Shown here in pieces: positions 1-11,079 of a stretch of 64,000 bases of DNA. The DNA is taken from the NCBI GenBank assembly GCA_029204225.1, contig CM055096.1, forward strand, positions 40,619,637 through 40,683,636, in the 5' to 3' direction. How positions within the stretch are numbered: position 1 is the stretch's first letter; every line of letters begins with the position of its first letter. Source of the DNA: Diphasiastrum complanatum (taxonomy: Eukaryota; Streptophyta; Lycopodiopsida; Lycopodiales; Lycopodiaceae). Below the pieces are notes generated by a model. The model ran no database searches and was not told the origin of the DNA. It worked only from the letters and a program-made list of their open reading frames with translations. The translations under genes were made by a program, and so were the position numbers.

Positions 1-1560
1 AGATACATGAGGACTTGGTCATCAGTCATCACGTCATCATTTACCGAAAGAATATCTTCTTTCAAAACATGGGCGACAGAAATACTAGGTTCTTCTGGGC
101 ACCAATCTATAGGAATTGGATCTATCATCATTAATGGAATGATGGGTGTCTCTATGTCCATAGAAGATGGTAGAATATATGTGTCTTCTGCGGCGGTTTC
201 TATGCGGCATCTATTGGAATCGGCACAATCCACGGTGGCTCATGCTTGTCCCCAACTAATTATATCGATTGATCTTGTATTGTGTCCTTTCGGCATGATT
301 GGAACACTATCATAGTCGTCATAAGTGGTAGATGACCAATCATCATAAACCTTGGCGGGCTTAACGTGGCCAGCCAAGTCAACAATGACTCATTTTTCAT
401 TGTTGCCAAAGGTTATTTTACTATGCTTCCAATCTTGGACGACGCTTGCTATTTGTAGCTAGGGTGTGCCAAGAAGGGGTTTATATGTGTGTGCATCATC
501 GGTAGATCAAGGATGACACAATCTATGGTAAACTTGACTCTTGCAATACAGACTGGTATATTTGATAAGTCATCTGCAGGGTCGGTTACTCGTTGATCGG
601 CCATACGGAGTTTGTATCATGGCAAATCTAAGTTATTGAACCCCCATGACCTTGCTAGTGACAAAGCCATGATGTTTACACCTGATCCACTATCAAAGAT
701 AGTGGATACTGCTAGATAATCTCTGTAGTGCATAGGTAAGGTGATGCTAGTCCCCTTAGCAACATCGATATTCATCAGATTCATGGGAATCTCAGAAATT
801 TCTGGAATCTCATCGGGTTTTTGCTGTTCATTTGAGATATGGGGCAGCTGAAAACTTCTATGGATATAGCTTTGGAGGCCGGTGAAAGATTTCATGGCAC
901 TATGGAACGACATTGTGATATGAGCCTACAGGAGTTTAGAGAAAACTTCGAATCCCTATAGGGGTTGCTCTTTTGTGAGGATCGGAGTAGATAATGGATG
1001 TTCCATATTCTGTTCCTCCTGCAAAACCTCATCTCGGAATTCGTTGTATCGCCGTTGTTTTACTCGTGGGTTTGGGTAGTCACGTGGTAATGTGGAAGCT
1101 GTCAAAGAGCTTCCCGTATGGTCAGCAGGTTTTTCTAGGTTTTGTTGTTGTTGTTGAGCTTGGCGTTGGGCTCGAGTGAGGACTCTAACAGCTGCAAAAA
1201 AGATATGTAGTGCAAGTAGGATCCTGTTTGGTTGCTTGGAGTAATCTTTGAAGTTGTGTTTAGGAACACAGTTTGGAAATTCCGCATGGTATTGGTTTTT
1301 TACTTTACAACCGACCATGAAATGGCCCGTTTCGCCACTAATGAAGCATCTGTTGCTCATGGGCCCTTGGGCAATTGCATAGGCCATCTTGGATGGCTAG
1401 CAATCCTGGAGTTTCTGGATTTGGAAAATGCTCATCTCGTTTGCATGAGTATGAGGTATCCTCATGATAGTGTGCGGAACTACCAGAAGTGGGTGTTGTA
1501 TCTTGATGGTATGATGGATCATAGGAGTGATCGACAAAATGGGTTTGAGCTGATTCTTTA
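1..1560 (-). mobile_element. Ty3/gypsy-type gag-protease remnant
   Basis: This is a decayed retroelement polyprotein read on the minus strand. A gag-like stretch at 1,387-956 carries a damaged zinc knuckle: the spacing fits CX2CX4HX4C but the second Cys is Ser. Downstream, 913-617 encodes a retropepsin-like segment with DSGSGVNIM, the usual D-(T/S)-G active site of retroviral-type aspartic proteases. After a TGA near 615 the same frame continues as MADQRVTDPADDLSNIP, typical of the protease C-terminal half, until about 450. A further open stretch runs from 315 to the window edge. Stops and frame changes show that it is dead. The left end is cut by the window. The right end abuts an oppositely oriented gypsy tail near 1,575. 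Confidence 0.6.
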
Positions 1561-1579
1561 TGGGGTAGGTCTCCCAGAG

Positions 1580-2014
1580 ATTTTCAAGTTGATGTTATGC
1601 CTACGGATAAACCTTATAAGTTGTCTACCAAATATTGTAGACCGTTTTGAATTATAAGAAAAATTGGTTCTTTAGCTTATGAACTTAATCTTCAGGATAA
1701 GTCGACTGCTCATCTAGTGTTTCATGTAAGTCGGTTAAAATTAAGTTTAGATGAAGGTGATGTAGTTGGATCTGATGAGAATCTCTGATGAGGATCTTAC
1801 CCACTTGGAGAATTTATCGCTTAGTGTACCTTTGGAACCTGAAAGATTACTCAGAACAATAGATAAACAATTGAGAAATCATTCTATCTCTGAGTGCTTG
1901 ATTAGGTGGAAGGGTCAAATGAGGATGATGATTCATGGGAAAGAGCTGAAAGCATAAAGAAGAGCTTCTCTAGTTTTCACTTTTGAGAATAGAAGTTGTT
2001 CAAGGGGGGGAGAA
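1580..2014 (+). mobile_element. Ty3/gypsy pol C-terminus with chromodomain-like end
   Basis: The translation gives IGSLAYELNLQDKS...HLVFHVSRLK near 1,655-1,740, the typical C-terminal end of gypsy integrase. Next comes PERLLRTIDKQLRNHSI...LIRWKGQ at about 1,835-1,920, matching the chromodomain-like tail (xRxLRN...EYLVRWKG). A frame change then leads to DDDSWERAE. Several stops and at least two frameshifts make it non-functional. The coding remnant runs straight into a purine tract (CAAGGGGGGGAGAA, ending at 2,014), which is the expected polypurine tract before a 3' LTR. Everything upstream of the integrase tail is missing. Confidence 0.7.
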
Positions 2015-2450
2015 TGTTACATCTATGTCTAGTATGAGGGATTCGGAATAGTTCCTGACATGGATAGCCGATACTCCAGTGCATAAGGTTGTTAGTTTCG
2101 CGACATCATTCCGGGCTTGGCTGGTAATGTAATTAATAATCATCTAGTACTCTAATTGGACCTATGGAGCTTTTTATGGTGATTGACAGCTTTTGTGCAA
2201 GAATAGGAGGTCAAATGCTTTTGATAGGAATGGAGGGATCCTAGAGGAAATATTTTCTATTTTTTGGAGATTATATAACCTGGTGGAACTCGCCCATCTC
2301 CTCATTGTACTTTTTGATTTCAAAAGCCAGGATCCCCTCCTCTCTTGCATTCACTCATCTTGGATTGGGGGTGAAGTGGTTAGGGTTTTTACTAGATTGA
2401 CTACTACAACTTGGAAACTTTCAGTTTGTACCACTCATTCAATATAGCAT
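2015..2450 (+). repeat. gypsy 3' LTR (right end uncertain)
   Basis: The sequence begins TGTTAC directly after the polypurine tract, as an LTR should. A TATA-like motif (ATTATATAACC) lies near 2,270 and a CT-rich segment follows, consistent with U3 and R. The region from about 2,160 to 2,400 resembles 49,450-49,700, so both are probably LTRs of one family. The right end was not located. Confidence 0.45.
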
Positions 2451-2722
2451 GGTCTATGAAAATAGTAGATGACAACAAGGCTTCTTAAAACGGTGTTGTT
2501 CACTACATTAGCCTCCATGGATGTTGAATTATGATAACATCATGGCTACCCACTATTACTTAATGTTGTTTCATTTTATCCTTGGATTTTTAATAAGAAA
2601 CAAATAAGTATCAAAACTTGTAAAAGATTGCAATTTACTAAAGTGGCCACTTCTAACGCCCATCAATTGAATTATCGTCGTTATTCCATTGGATGGACTA
2701 CGACCCATTCATTGTTTAGTAG

Positions 2723-2983
2723 TGCTAACTTATAGTTAAAATAGCAATGATCGACTTATATAGTACTTTCTAAATTTGACGGTACCACGTGTGCCCAGTT
2801 CTAGAATTATCGGGCCATCTTTCTTTTACGACCCTTTGAGTGCTCTTAAGTAATCTTATCCTTGTAGTTGCTAACTAGTGTGAATATATAGTGTGGAAGA
2901 TCAATTATGTCTTGCCTTGTCTTGGTGCACTTGACGTCATGCTGTGGTGATTGATTCGGTCGGGTTTTTAAATCATATTCTCA
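2723..2983 (+). repeat. copia-A 5' LTR
   Basis: This repeat is homologous to 4,495-4,747, most clearly from the shared ATAGCAATGATCGACTTATA onward through TTAAATCATATTCTCA. Its first 20 or so bases have diverged, so the left end (TGCTAACT) is approximate. It is followed by the primer-binding site. Confidence 0.7.
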
Positions 2984-2986
2984 ACT

Positions 2987-2998
2987 TGGTATTAGAGC
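2987..2998 (+). other. primer-binding site of copia-A
   Basis: TGGTATTAGAGC has one mismatch to TGGTATCAGAGC, the sequence complementary to the 3' end of initiator tRNA-Met that most plant copia elements use. Confidence 0.7.
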
Positions 2999-3168
2999 CC
3001 TTGGTGGCTACAATCACCGGACAAGAACAGAGAGCTACGAATTCATGGCGGTTTGTTGGCTGGGTAGCACAAAACCGAGTCTATGGAGATTTGTGGAATA
3101 GCGTGAAACTGTAAGAGGATTTAGAGACAGAGGATTGTCGGCTGAAAAGAAATAGAAGCCTTGCTTCA

Positions 3169-4424
3169 ATGGCTAAGTGGACTATGCTACGCCTTATCAT
3201 CGCCTTAGCATCTCATTTTGGGTGGAAGATCCATCAAATGGATGTGAAGTCCGCATTTTTGAATGGTGACTTGGAGGAAGAAGTTTACATGGTCCAACCA
3301 CAGGGCTTCATGGCAAAGGGACAAGAACATAAGGTGTGCAAGCTACGCAAGGCACTCTATGGCCTCAAGCAAGCGCCACGTGCATGGTATGGACGGATTA
3401 ACCATTACTTTCTTTCTCATGAGTTTGTAAGGACAAATTTAGATCCAAATCTTTGTGTTCTTATTAACGAAGATAACATTGCCTTGATTGTACTTTATGT
3501 TGATGATATTATTATCACGGGCAATGATGAGAATCTCATTCATTCTATCAAAGCCAACTTGTGCAAGCAATTTGATATGACAGATATAGATCTTATGCAC
3601 TATTGCTTCGGTGTCGAAGTATGGCAAAATGACAATGATATTAGGCTATGTCAAAGCAAGTACGTACGCGAGATATTAGAGAGATTTTGCATGACAGAGT
3701 GCAAGCCTTCCATCACTCCTTGCGAAGCTGGTAAGAAGTTGTATGATAGTACACAGGTTGATGCTATTTTATATCATCAACTAGTTGGGAGTTTGATCTA
3801 TCTTACGACTACACGTCCTGATATCTGCTATGCTGTAAGTCTGATTAGTCAATTCATGTCATCACCCACTATGGATCATTGGAAAGCTGCGATGAGGATT
3901 TTAAGGTACGTGAAAGGTACACCTAACCTTGGCTTGGTCTACAAAAGACAAAGTACTTTACCTAAGTTGCAAGGCTATGTTGACGTTGATTGGGCAGGAA
4001 ATGTAGATGATAGAAAGTCAACAACAGGTTATGCTTTCAACTTTGGTAGTGGTTGTTTTTCATGGTCTAGCAAAAAGAAGGACACCATTTCTCTTTCTTC
4101 TACAAAAGCTGAATATAAAGCTTTAAGTTCTGCTACTCAGGAAGCTATTTGGCTGCGTAAGTTGTTGAGTGAGATTGGCATGAAGCAGGTACATCCTACT
4201 TCTGTGATGGCCAAAGTGGAATATAGTTGGCTAAGAATCATGTCTTTCACGCGAGAACAAAACATATTGAAGTGAAATATCACTTTGTGTGTGAAAAGCT
4301 ACAATTAGAAGTGTTACACAGTGTTCTACGACATTACAAGTTGCTGATATATTTACGAAAGCTTTAAGTAAAGAAAAGTTTCAAACTTTTAGAGCTAAAC
4401 TCGGCTTAGATTTGGTTATATAAA
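3169..4424 (+). pseudogene. copia reverse transcriptase/RNase H remnant
   Basis: An open frame of 368 codons (3,169-4,275) encodes copia reverse transcriptase from the 'MDVKSAFLNGDLEEEVYM' block through 'LYGLKQAPRAWY' and the catalytic YVDD at 3,496-3,507, then RNase H ('DWAGNVDDRKSTTGY', 'SLSSTKAEYKAL'). The frame then shifts near 4,240 into 'RTKHIEVKYHF' and again near 4,330 into 'VADIFTKALSKEKF', ending with TAA at about 4,424. The N-terminal part of the polymerase domain is missing, as are gag, protease and integrase. The ATG at 3,169 is only the first Met in a truncated frame. It lies between LTRs in the same orientation, so it belongs to copia-A. Confidence 0.85.
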
Positions 4425-4494
4425 AAGCTTTTACTTATGATACTATCATGGAGGTATGTTCCATCAATAGAGTAAACCTTAAAATAAAGAGAGA

Positions 4495-4747
4495 TGTTGA
4501 TCATTGAGAATAGCAATGATCGACTTATACAGTGCTTTCTAAATTTGACGGTACTGCCCAATTCTAGAATTATCGGGTCGTCTTTCTTTTACGAGCCCTT
4601 TGAGTGCTCTTAAGTAATTTTATCCTTGTACTTGCTAATTAGTGTGAATATACAGTGTGGAAGAGCAATTCTGTCTTGTCTTGTCTTGTTGCACTTGACG
4701 TTGTGCTGTGGTGATTGATTCGGTCGGGTTTTTAAATCATATTCTCA
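4495..4747 (+). repeat. copia-A 3' LTR
   Basis: It starts TGTTGATCATTG after a purine tract and ends ATTCTCA. It is homologous to 2,723-2,983, with substitutions and a deletion of about 6 bp (the 5' copy has ACGTGT where this copy lacks it). Confidence 0.75.
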
Positions 4748-6400
4748 ACTCTTATCACTACTGCAATTGGCATTTTGTAATTAAATATGACTTCAATTTT
4801 TTTGTAAAGCAAAAATTAGCCAAATTTCTAGTGTTGAAAAATCGTCTAACATGTGACTATCAACTGATTCTCGGATTATAGATTTCTTTTAGTTTCAAAT
4901 ACGAAACTGTGGATACTAACTTTCAACTTGTGACAAGTGATTTATGATTTCTGCAAGCTTGAACTAATGGATTGTGACTACTTTCATTAATACTGATTCT
5001 AAAGTTGTGAATATTAAACCACAAAATCATGAATATTAATCATGAATTATGATATTAAATCTTGTAATTGTAAATGTTGAATGATAAAATCATATATGTT
5101 GAAACGTGGGACTATGAAAATTGAATTCTGAAAACGTAAATTATGACATTTAAAGTATTGAATCTTGACTTCCATCAATAGTTAATGCTAAATTTCATAA
5201 TCACTTTTGTACATCTTAATCATGAAATTGTGTAGTAATTCGTGGAATTCATGTATACAATTTAATTTTGAAATCTAAAGAAATTGAATGTATATATTGA
5301 ATCTTGAATACTTAAGTACAAATTTGTGAATTATGAATCATCAAATTGTGAATAGGAAATTCTTGTGTAGATTAATGATCACACCAATTGATTGATATCT
5401 TGTGGAAATGTGTTACCCTTGAACTGGACATGAGATCAGAGCATCTACATGTCTTTGAATTTGTCATTTCCTACCCACCTCTGAACACAATTTGAATCCA
5501 AGTCCAATCATTGAGACGAGAAAAAGAAATATCAATTAATATTCCAAAGTTCCATGAAAATTGGATTTACAAAGCAACTAGTAGGTTCGCGTCCATTACA
5601 TTCTAAAATCAATAGATTTGAATTGCATACATTTTTAATTTAAAAAACACACAACATTATTCTTCTTGTATGTTATCTATATATACTAAAAGAAATTGGG
5701 TTTGCGAGCTGCGTGAGCTGCTTGGAAACCCAATTATTTTTTCCACTAAAAAAAGAGGCCTCAGGAAGGGGTAGGCCAAGGCCACGGGCAGGGGCTGGGA
5801 CGATGGAGGTGGGGGTGCTAGCTGCCCACCCTTATATTTTGAATTTGCTCGCCCAGGGCATGCGTACTAGTATCTAACTAAAATCTTTTACACAAGGTTT
5901 CACCACACAATTCTTGTTCTTGTAGCTTATATGAAGGTTTTTGCTTATGTCCATCTTTGTTCCAGGAGGGATAGGACCAATGCTTGGAAAATCGACAAAC
6001 TATAGGAATAGAACTGGCAAGTTTTTTAAAAAATCGGCATCATAAAATGTTTGACGATTTTTTATACAAAGCATCTATACCTTTTTACAAGTAAAATTCT
6101 TCAAAAAATCAAGAATTTTTATAAATTGCAAGTTTTTTTTAGGATAACTCAAAAGAGGTTTCCCGAGCACTCACGTGAAGTGAATTAAAGCTGCATTTTA
6201 TATATGGTCCTCATGTATATTCTTGCAGTTTTGATTTGATTGGAGTAGAAGGGCTTTTCAACTCCACTTATTATTATTATTATGGGCATTGATTGGGAGG
6301 AGCACATACCTGGAACCGAAATCCTTTGATTTCACAAAATAGAAAACAACACCAACAACATCATCTCATCTCAAATCAAAAGAAAAAACTAGAACGAAAT
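4748..6400. other. AT-rich intergenic stretch
   Basis: No gene is visible. The sequence is AT-rich with many short stop-interrupted frames. The only structure noted is a short hairpin with 10-bp perfect arms, AATTGGGTTT (5,694-5,703) and AAACCCAATT (5,726-5,735), in a locally GC-richer patch that continues to about 5,860. Confidence 0.5.
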
Positions 6401-6403
6401 GTA

Positions 6404-6772
6404 ATGGGTATGCACTATTTGCTGCTCAGGTCAAAACAAAAAAATACTAATAAGAAAGTAACTACATACTCTTTGTTGCTTGAATCGAAAGGAAAAAATG
6501 CAAATACTATGGCTACGAACTATTTGTTGCTCGGATCAACAGACAACAATTAAAAGCAAATGCAATGGCTACGTACTATTTGTTGCTCAGATCAAAAGAA
6601 AAAAACCAAAACCAAATGAAATGGCTATGTACTCTTTGCTGCTCGGATCAAAATAAAAATAACCAAAAGCAAATGCAATGGCTACGTACTCTTTGTTGCT
6701 TGAATCAAAAGCAAAAAAATCAAATCAAAAGCAATGACCACCTCTTTGCTGCTTGGATCATGAGAAGCTAAC
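6404..6772 (+). repeat. minisatellite, about 56-bp unit, seven copies
   Basis: Units begin near 6,404, 6,458, 6,509, 6,565, 6,621, 6,678 and 6,734. Each starts with a variant of ATGGCTACGTACTCTTTG, continues TTGCTCGGATCAAAA, and ends in an A-rich AAAAGCAAATGCA segment. The spacing is 51-57 bp. Because the unit is not a multiple of three, the short open frames across it are by-products of the repeat, not genes. Confidence 0.8.
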
Positions 6773-7078
6773 ATGAAGTTTGGTTTGAATGCAATATGCC
6801 TTTTCCATTAGCTTGTGTTCAATGGCCCTAACAAAAATAGTAAAACTGAACCATACTTAAAGTTTGATACAAAGTGGCCCTAAGTGATATGACTCGTTCA
6901 AATTCCTTTGACAACATGGGACATTCCTATGCCATCAAAACACAAAAAACCATAAAACTCTAAACTGAGTTCTCGCCTGATTGAATAAAAACAACCAACA
7001 TCTCATCTCAACTGACAACAGCAAATGTACAATGTGAAAGACCTCCAGATTAAAAGCTAGCAGAGTGCTTGTGCTTAT

Positions 7079-7285
7079 TTTCATTTCATCCTCGATGAGC
7101 TTGTCCACTTCTGCTTTCACTTGCGGGTGGCTGTAATCATGGTCGATATAAGGAAGCACATCCATGGAGTAGTCATCAAAGGAGCCAAAGTGCCATCTTG
7201 GATCCCGTCCACCAGAAGCTGTTGTTGGTTCCAGCATCAACACATTGTCGTTGCGCCTCATCACAATAGCCATGATCCCAAACAC
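7079..7285 (-). pseudogene. MOS4/BCAS2/SPF27 N-terminal fragment
   Basis: An uninterrupted minus-strand frame of 69 codons contains SMDVLPYIDHDYSHPQVK, followed by AEVDKLIEDEMK. This closely resembles the N-terminal signature of BCAS2/SPF27 (plant MOS4), a core subunit of the Prp19/CDC5L spliceosome-activating complex, where 'ALPYIDxxYxxPxVKxxVxxLIExEM' is conserved. Upstream residues (NVLMLEP) also fit the plant N-terminus. After EMK the frame turns into unrelated sequence and I see no GT splice donor at that point. No further MOS4 exons were recognised nearby. It is therefore probably a captured or duplicated fragment rather than exon 1 of a working gene. The family call is from memory of the motif. 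Confidence 0.5.
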
Positions 7286-8971
7286 ACAACACGAATCTCC
7301 TACTAGTTTGGAACATAGATTTAAAAATTGGATCTAGATTTTTCTGTGTGAGAAACTAGATATACTTAATTTTTAAGTTTCGATCTTTTAATCCGATCTA
7401 TAGATGAGGAATGTGATGATAGACATATATTTGAGAGATTCAACACCTTATGGGACGAAAAGAGTTTGTAAGGAGAGGATAGGAATTGAGAATGAAAATC
7501 TCAAGATGAAGGATATCAACAAAGATAACTCTACTAGATAGGTTGCATATACACTTATCTGGAGGACGTTAAACACAAAACTTGAGATTGCATCCATAAT
7601 TGAGTGCCAAAATGAAATGAAGATTGCATTTTCATTTTCCTATTTGCATGGGATCAGAGACATTGGGCATTACACTATACTGATGGGAATGGGAGCATTT
7701 ATTTCTTTAGACACATGGGTGGATATATTGACAGGTTACAATTTGAAGATTTTTGTTGCTGATGAGTTCTAAGGCTTAATCGATGGCTTTAGATTTGGCT
7801 GCTATTCTGAAGAGTGGTTAGCATCACATTATAATGTGTGTTGAGCCCACTGTTTATCATGAATATATTATTCTGGATCCGTTCGTGTGGGGACCACACT
7901 CCCCAGTGGAATCGCCAATGTTAGCCGAATTTTTTATGACATAATTCGGGCTAAAAATGAGCTATTTGAAATTTATTTGATTCCTATAAGAGGTTTCGTA
8001 ATGGTTATTTACTATTTTTAGTAAGTAAATTGGCATGGAATTAGCCATATTTCTCTATTTAGACATGATGTCGGTTTTATTCTATAAAGTTTAGAGATGA
8101 TACCTACAGAAATAATTGCCTTCAAATTGGCAGAATTAACGTAAATTAGAGTTTTACGATTTTTTTTTTACCGTTTTTTGGCACTGCCGAGACTGTAATA
8201 TGACGATGTACTCATTCTACTGACGTTAATAAAAAATGCCCAGATGATTTTTAGGTACTCTCTCCTTCATTCCACCATTGATTTACTTTTGCTACATTTT
8301 ACAAGAGCCTAGAGGGAAGAAGCGAGGTGCGAAGGGAAAAGACGAGATGAGAAAAGCAGGCGAGGATTTAGCGATCGTGGTAGGAGGTAAACGATCAATA
8401 ATTAGCGTGAGCCCTCTCGCATCCGTGAAGACAAGGTATGATAAAACGTCTGCCTCTCACCAGTGACCAGCACAACAACATGCAAGCATAAGCTGCTGCT
8501 TCCTGACATTGACAATTGTGTAAAATAGTTTGTGTGCTAATATTCTATGCTTTCAGCTAAAAGAATCTCACTGTTAAAAAATATTTCAGCTCAAAGGATT
8601 CTCACTGTTAGGCAAAAGAAGGATCTTGCTCAATCGGCGGATGGCTGAGATACTGGGTCCAAAGACAGAGACCAGCCAGCTATACTTCAACACGATTTAC
8701 GAAACGTGTAGGACCAAGGCTGCTGTAACAGAGGAGAGGAGCAAAAGGAAAAGGTTACAGAGATGTCGATCACGTGCTGATAGGAATAATGAGCCTAAAA
8801 GACCGTGGATCGACCATGACTGCCAGAGAATAATACGGACTACGTCTCTTGCATTTTTATATATTACTGCAAGACCAGAAGAGGAAGCATAATCTGGCAA
8901 CTATTTCACTTCTGGATTTAAGTGGGTCCTCTTGGAATACGAGCCGTGTATTCAAGCTTAGTTGGTTCACA
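7286..8971. other. intergenic region with possible LTR terminus
   Basis: No gene is recognised. On the minus strand, CATTGGCGATTCCACTGGGGA (complement of about 7,900-7,920) resembles the sequence that follows the 5' LTR in some plant gypsy elements, so a degenerate LTR reading leftward may lie at about 7,919-8,260. This is weak. Near 8,555 and 8,588, two copies of CAGCT(A/C)AAAGRATCTCACTGTTA form a 33-bp tandem duplication. A TATA-like TTTATATATT lies at about 8,857-8,866, roughly 110 bp upstream of the protease ATG, and could be its old core promoter. Confidence 0.3.
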
Positions 8972-10278
8972 ATGGCCCTGATAAAGGCCATCTGCTGCAT
9001 GCGCTGTATGTTGATTCTATGCTGTTTAGCAATTGTCTTGCATGCTGCATCACCATCCTCAACTGCAAAACAGAAGGTTAATTTGAGAACTCATCCGTCT
9101 ATTAAAGATTACAAGCATGGAGAGCATGCTGGGTTTCGAGTAGAGCTAATCCATCGAGACTCTCCATCCTCACCCCTCAGCGAGAAAAACTAGATTGGAG
9201 AGACTGTGGCGAGCCGTGAAACAGAGCAAAGAGCGCGCTCATGCCATTTCCAAACCTACTTCTTATAATTTCGCCGATTATCCTGGCAAGATTACACCAA
9301 ACGGATTCACCACTCCCGTGTCATCTGATCAGGGCGCATACCTGATGATTTTGCAGCTCGGCAATCCTGCCCAGACCTTTCATTCCATTCTGGACACAGG
9401 CAGTGACCTTGTGTGGGTGCAGTGCCAACCATGTGCGGAATGCTATAGCCAGCAAGATCCTATCTTTAAGCACTTGCCAGTATGTTTACCAATATGGAGA
9501 TCAATCGAGCACGATGGGTGACCTTTCAACCGAGACAATAACCTTGACTACCACCGGCGGGGGAAGGCAGCAATTGCCCAACGTCGTGTTTGGGTGTGGG
9601 CACACTAACATGGGAACGCTCGGAGGAGCAGCGGGAATAGTCGGATTGGGCCAGGGCCCGGTGTCTCTCACCTCTCAACTTGCTGCGCAGATTCAGAACA
9701 GATTTTCCTACTGCCTGGTTAGCTTCGATGATGCTCGCTCTAAGACCAGTCCCTTGCTGTTCGGAGCTGCCGCGTCTCTTCCACAATCTGGTGTCAAATC
9801 CACACCTATTCTCAAAAAAGGATCCACATACTACTACCTTTCTCTCAATGGAATCAGCGTGAATGGGCAACAGTTGAATCTTAATCTTGGAAAGGACACG
9901 ATCATCGATTCTGGAACCACCCTCACGCTCTTAGAAGGCAAGGCTTATTCTAAAGTCAGGGCAGCTTTCAAGAAGGCAATCAAACTTCCACCTGGAGACG
10001 GATCTAATGCTGGGTTTGATCTCTGCTTTAACGTCAAAGGATTGAGCAGCTACACCCTTCCATCGCTTTCTTTGCACCTCACCAACGCTGATTTCAACCC
10101 TCCTCCAGAAAATTACTTTTTACTTGCAGATTCAAATACGCTTTGCCTCGCCATGGGTTCTTCTGGTACCCTGGGTTTATCCATACTGGGCAACTTATTA
10201 CAGCAAAACTACCACATTCTATATGACAGAACAAGCTCCACTCTCTCTTTCGCGCCTACCAGATGCGACACGCTGTAG
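8972..10278 (+). pseudogene. nepenthesin/CDR1-type aspartic protease, broken
   Basis: This is an A1B-type plant aspartic protease, normally a secreted pepsin-like endopeptidase. The ATG at 8,972 opens a hydrophobic Cys-rich signal peptide (MALIKAICCMRCMLILCCLA), followed by the family hallmark 'GFRVELIHRDSPSSPLS'. Both catalytic motifs are present: DTGSD (9,393-9,407, followed by LVWVQCQPC) and DSGTT (9,907-9,921). The C-terminus ends normally (ILGNLLQQNYHILYD...FAPTRCDTL, TAG at 10,276). Two lesions break it. A frameshift at about 9,178-9,190 runs into TAG (9,191-9,193). A second frame change at about 9,465-9,475 coincides with loss of the Cys-rich segment usually found between 'DPIF' and 'CQYVYQYGD', roughly 25-40 residues by family comparison. 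It looks intronless. Assembly errors could explain a single frameshift but not the deletion. Confidence 0.8.
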
Positions 10279-11079
10279 TCAAGGAGCACCATGATTTGCA
10301 ACTGATCAGATCTTCTCTATCACTCAACATTTCCCGTTGAGCTGCTGAATATTATGATACATATCTTCACAGCCAACGCGTTCCTATTCTATCTCTTCTT
10401 TCTGCCGATCTCACTGACTGACATGAATGATGAGACTGGAAGTGTTGAAGCTCATGTATAATAAGTCCCCCGCCACAGCAGCTCCTCCTCCTTTTAAGTG
10501 ATCAATTGCGATATTAATGTGTGTCCTACATGTACACAAACACACACACACACACACACACTCAAATCTTCCATGAATGGGTGCAAATTGAGTTTCAAAC
10601 AGCAATTCTTAAGCCATTATTATGCTATCTCATTTTCTTGTACAAATTTAATTGGATATAGTCTTATTTTCAGCCTCAAAATAGGGAGTTCTCATAATGG
10701 AACTTTGAAAATATTTGCTCTAGGACAATAAACAGCTCTACCTTTTTATCTTGAGCATTCTCCCTCAAGAAATAGAATTAAGATTTCTAATGCTTTGTTC
10801 AAGATTAAAACTTTGAGTTCAAAGAGGGCAATGTAACTTTGAAGCTATAAAGAGAGTGCAATGTAACTTTGGTTGTCATAATGCAAAATTGTTGGTCTAA
10901 GTTGTTGAATATTCAAGTCCTAGAATAATCTTATATGACCCAAATAATTTCTTTCACTACCTAGATAGATACAATTAATTCAAATTTAATAGAGGACAAG
11001 GAAACACATCTTTGTTTCTTGTCGTTCCAAGAAATGGGTAGTCATGCAAGAAAGCAAATATGGCCAAATGTGAACTTTC
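10279..11079. other. intergenic, contains (CA)n
   Basis: This is the 3' flank of the protease pseudogene. A (CA)n microsatellite occupies about 10,541-10,561. An AATAAA motif is present near 10,727. No protein-like frame was seen. Confidence 0.5.

Larger units (their letters stand above)
2723..4747 (+). mobile_element. Ty1/copia element with internal deletion (copia-A)
   Basis: Two similar direct repeats (2,723-2,983 and 4,495-4,747) flank only about 1.5 kb. Right after the 5' repeat, TGGTATTAGAGC (2,987-2,998) matches the usual copia initiator-Met tRNA primer-binding site TGGTATCAGAGC with one change. Before the 3' repeat there is a purine-rich tract (AAAATAAAGAGAGA). The interior holds only reverse transcriptase and RNase H; gag, protease and integrase are absent. 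The LTRs differ by many substitutions and an indel, so the insertion is old. No target-site duplication is obvious. Confidence 0.8.

Noticed and set aside
6404-6772. CRISPR-like array
   Set aside because: The units are contiguous and diverged with no unique spacers, and the genome is a plant's; it is a minisatellite.
9526-9870. 114-codon minus-strand frame
   Set aside because: It is antisense to the aspartic protease coding sequence.
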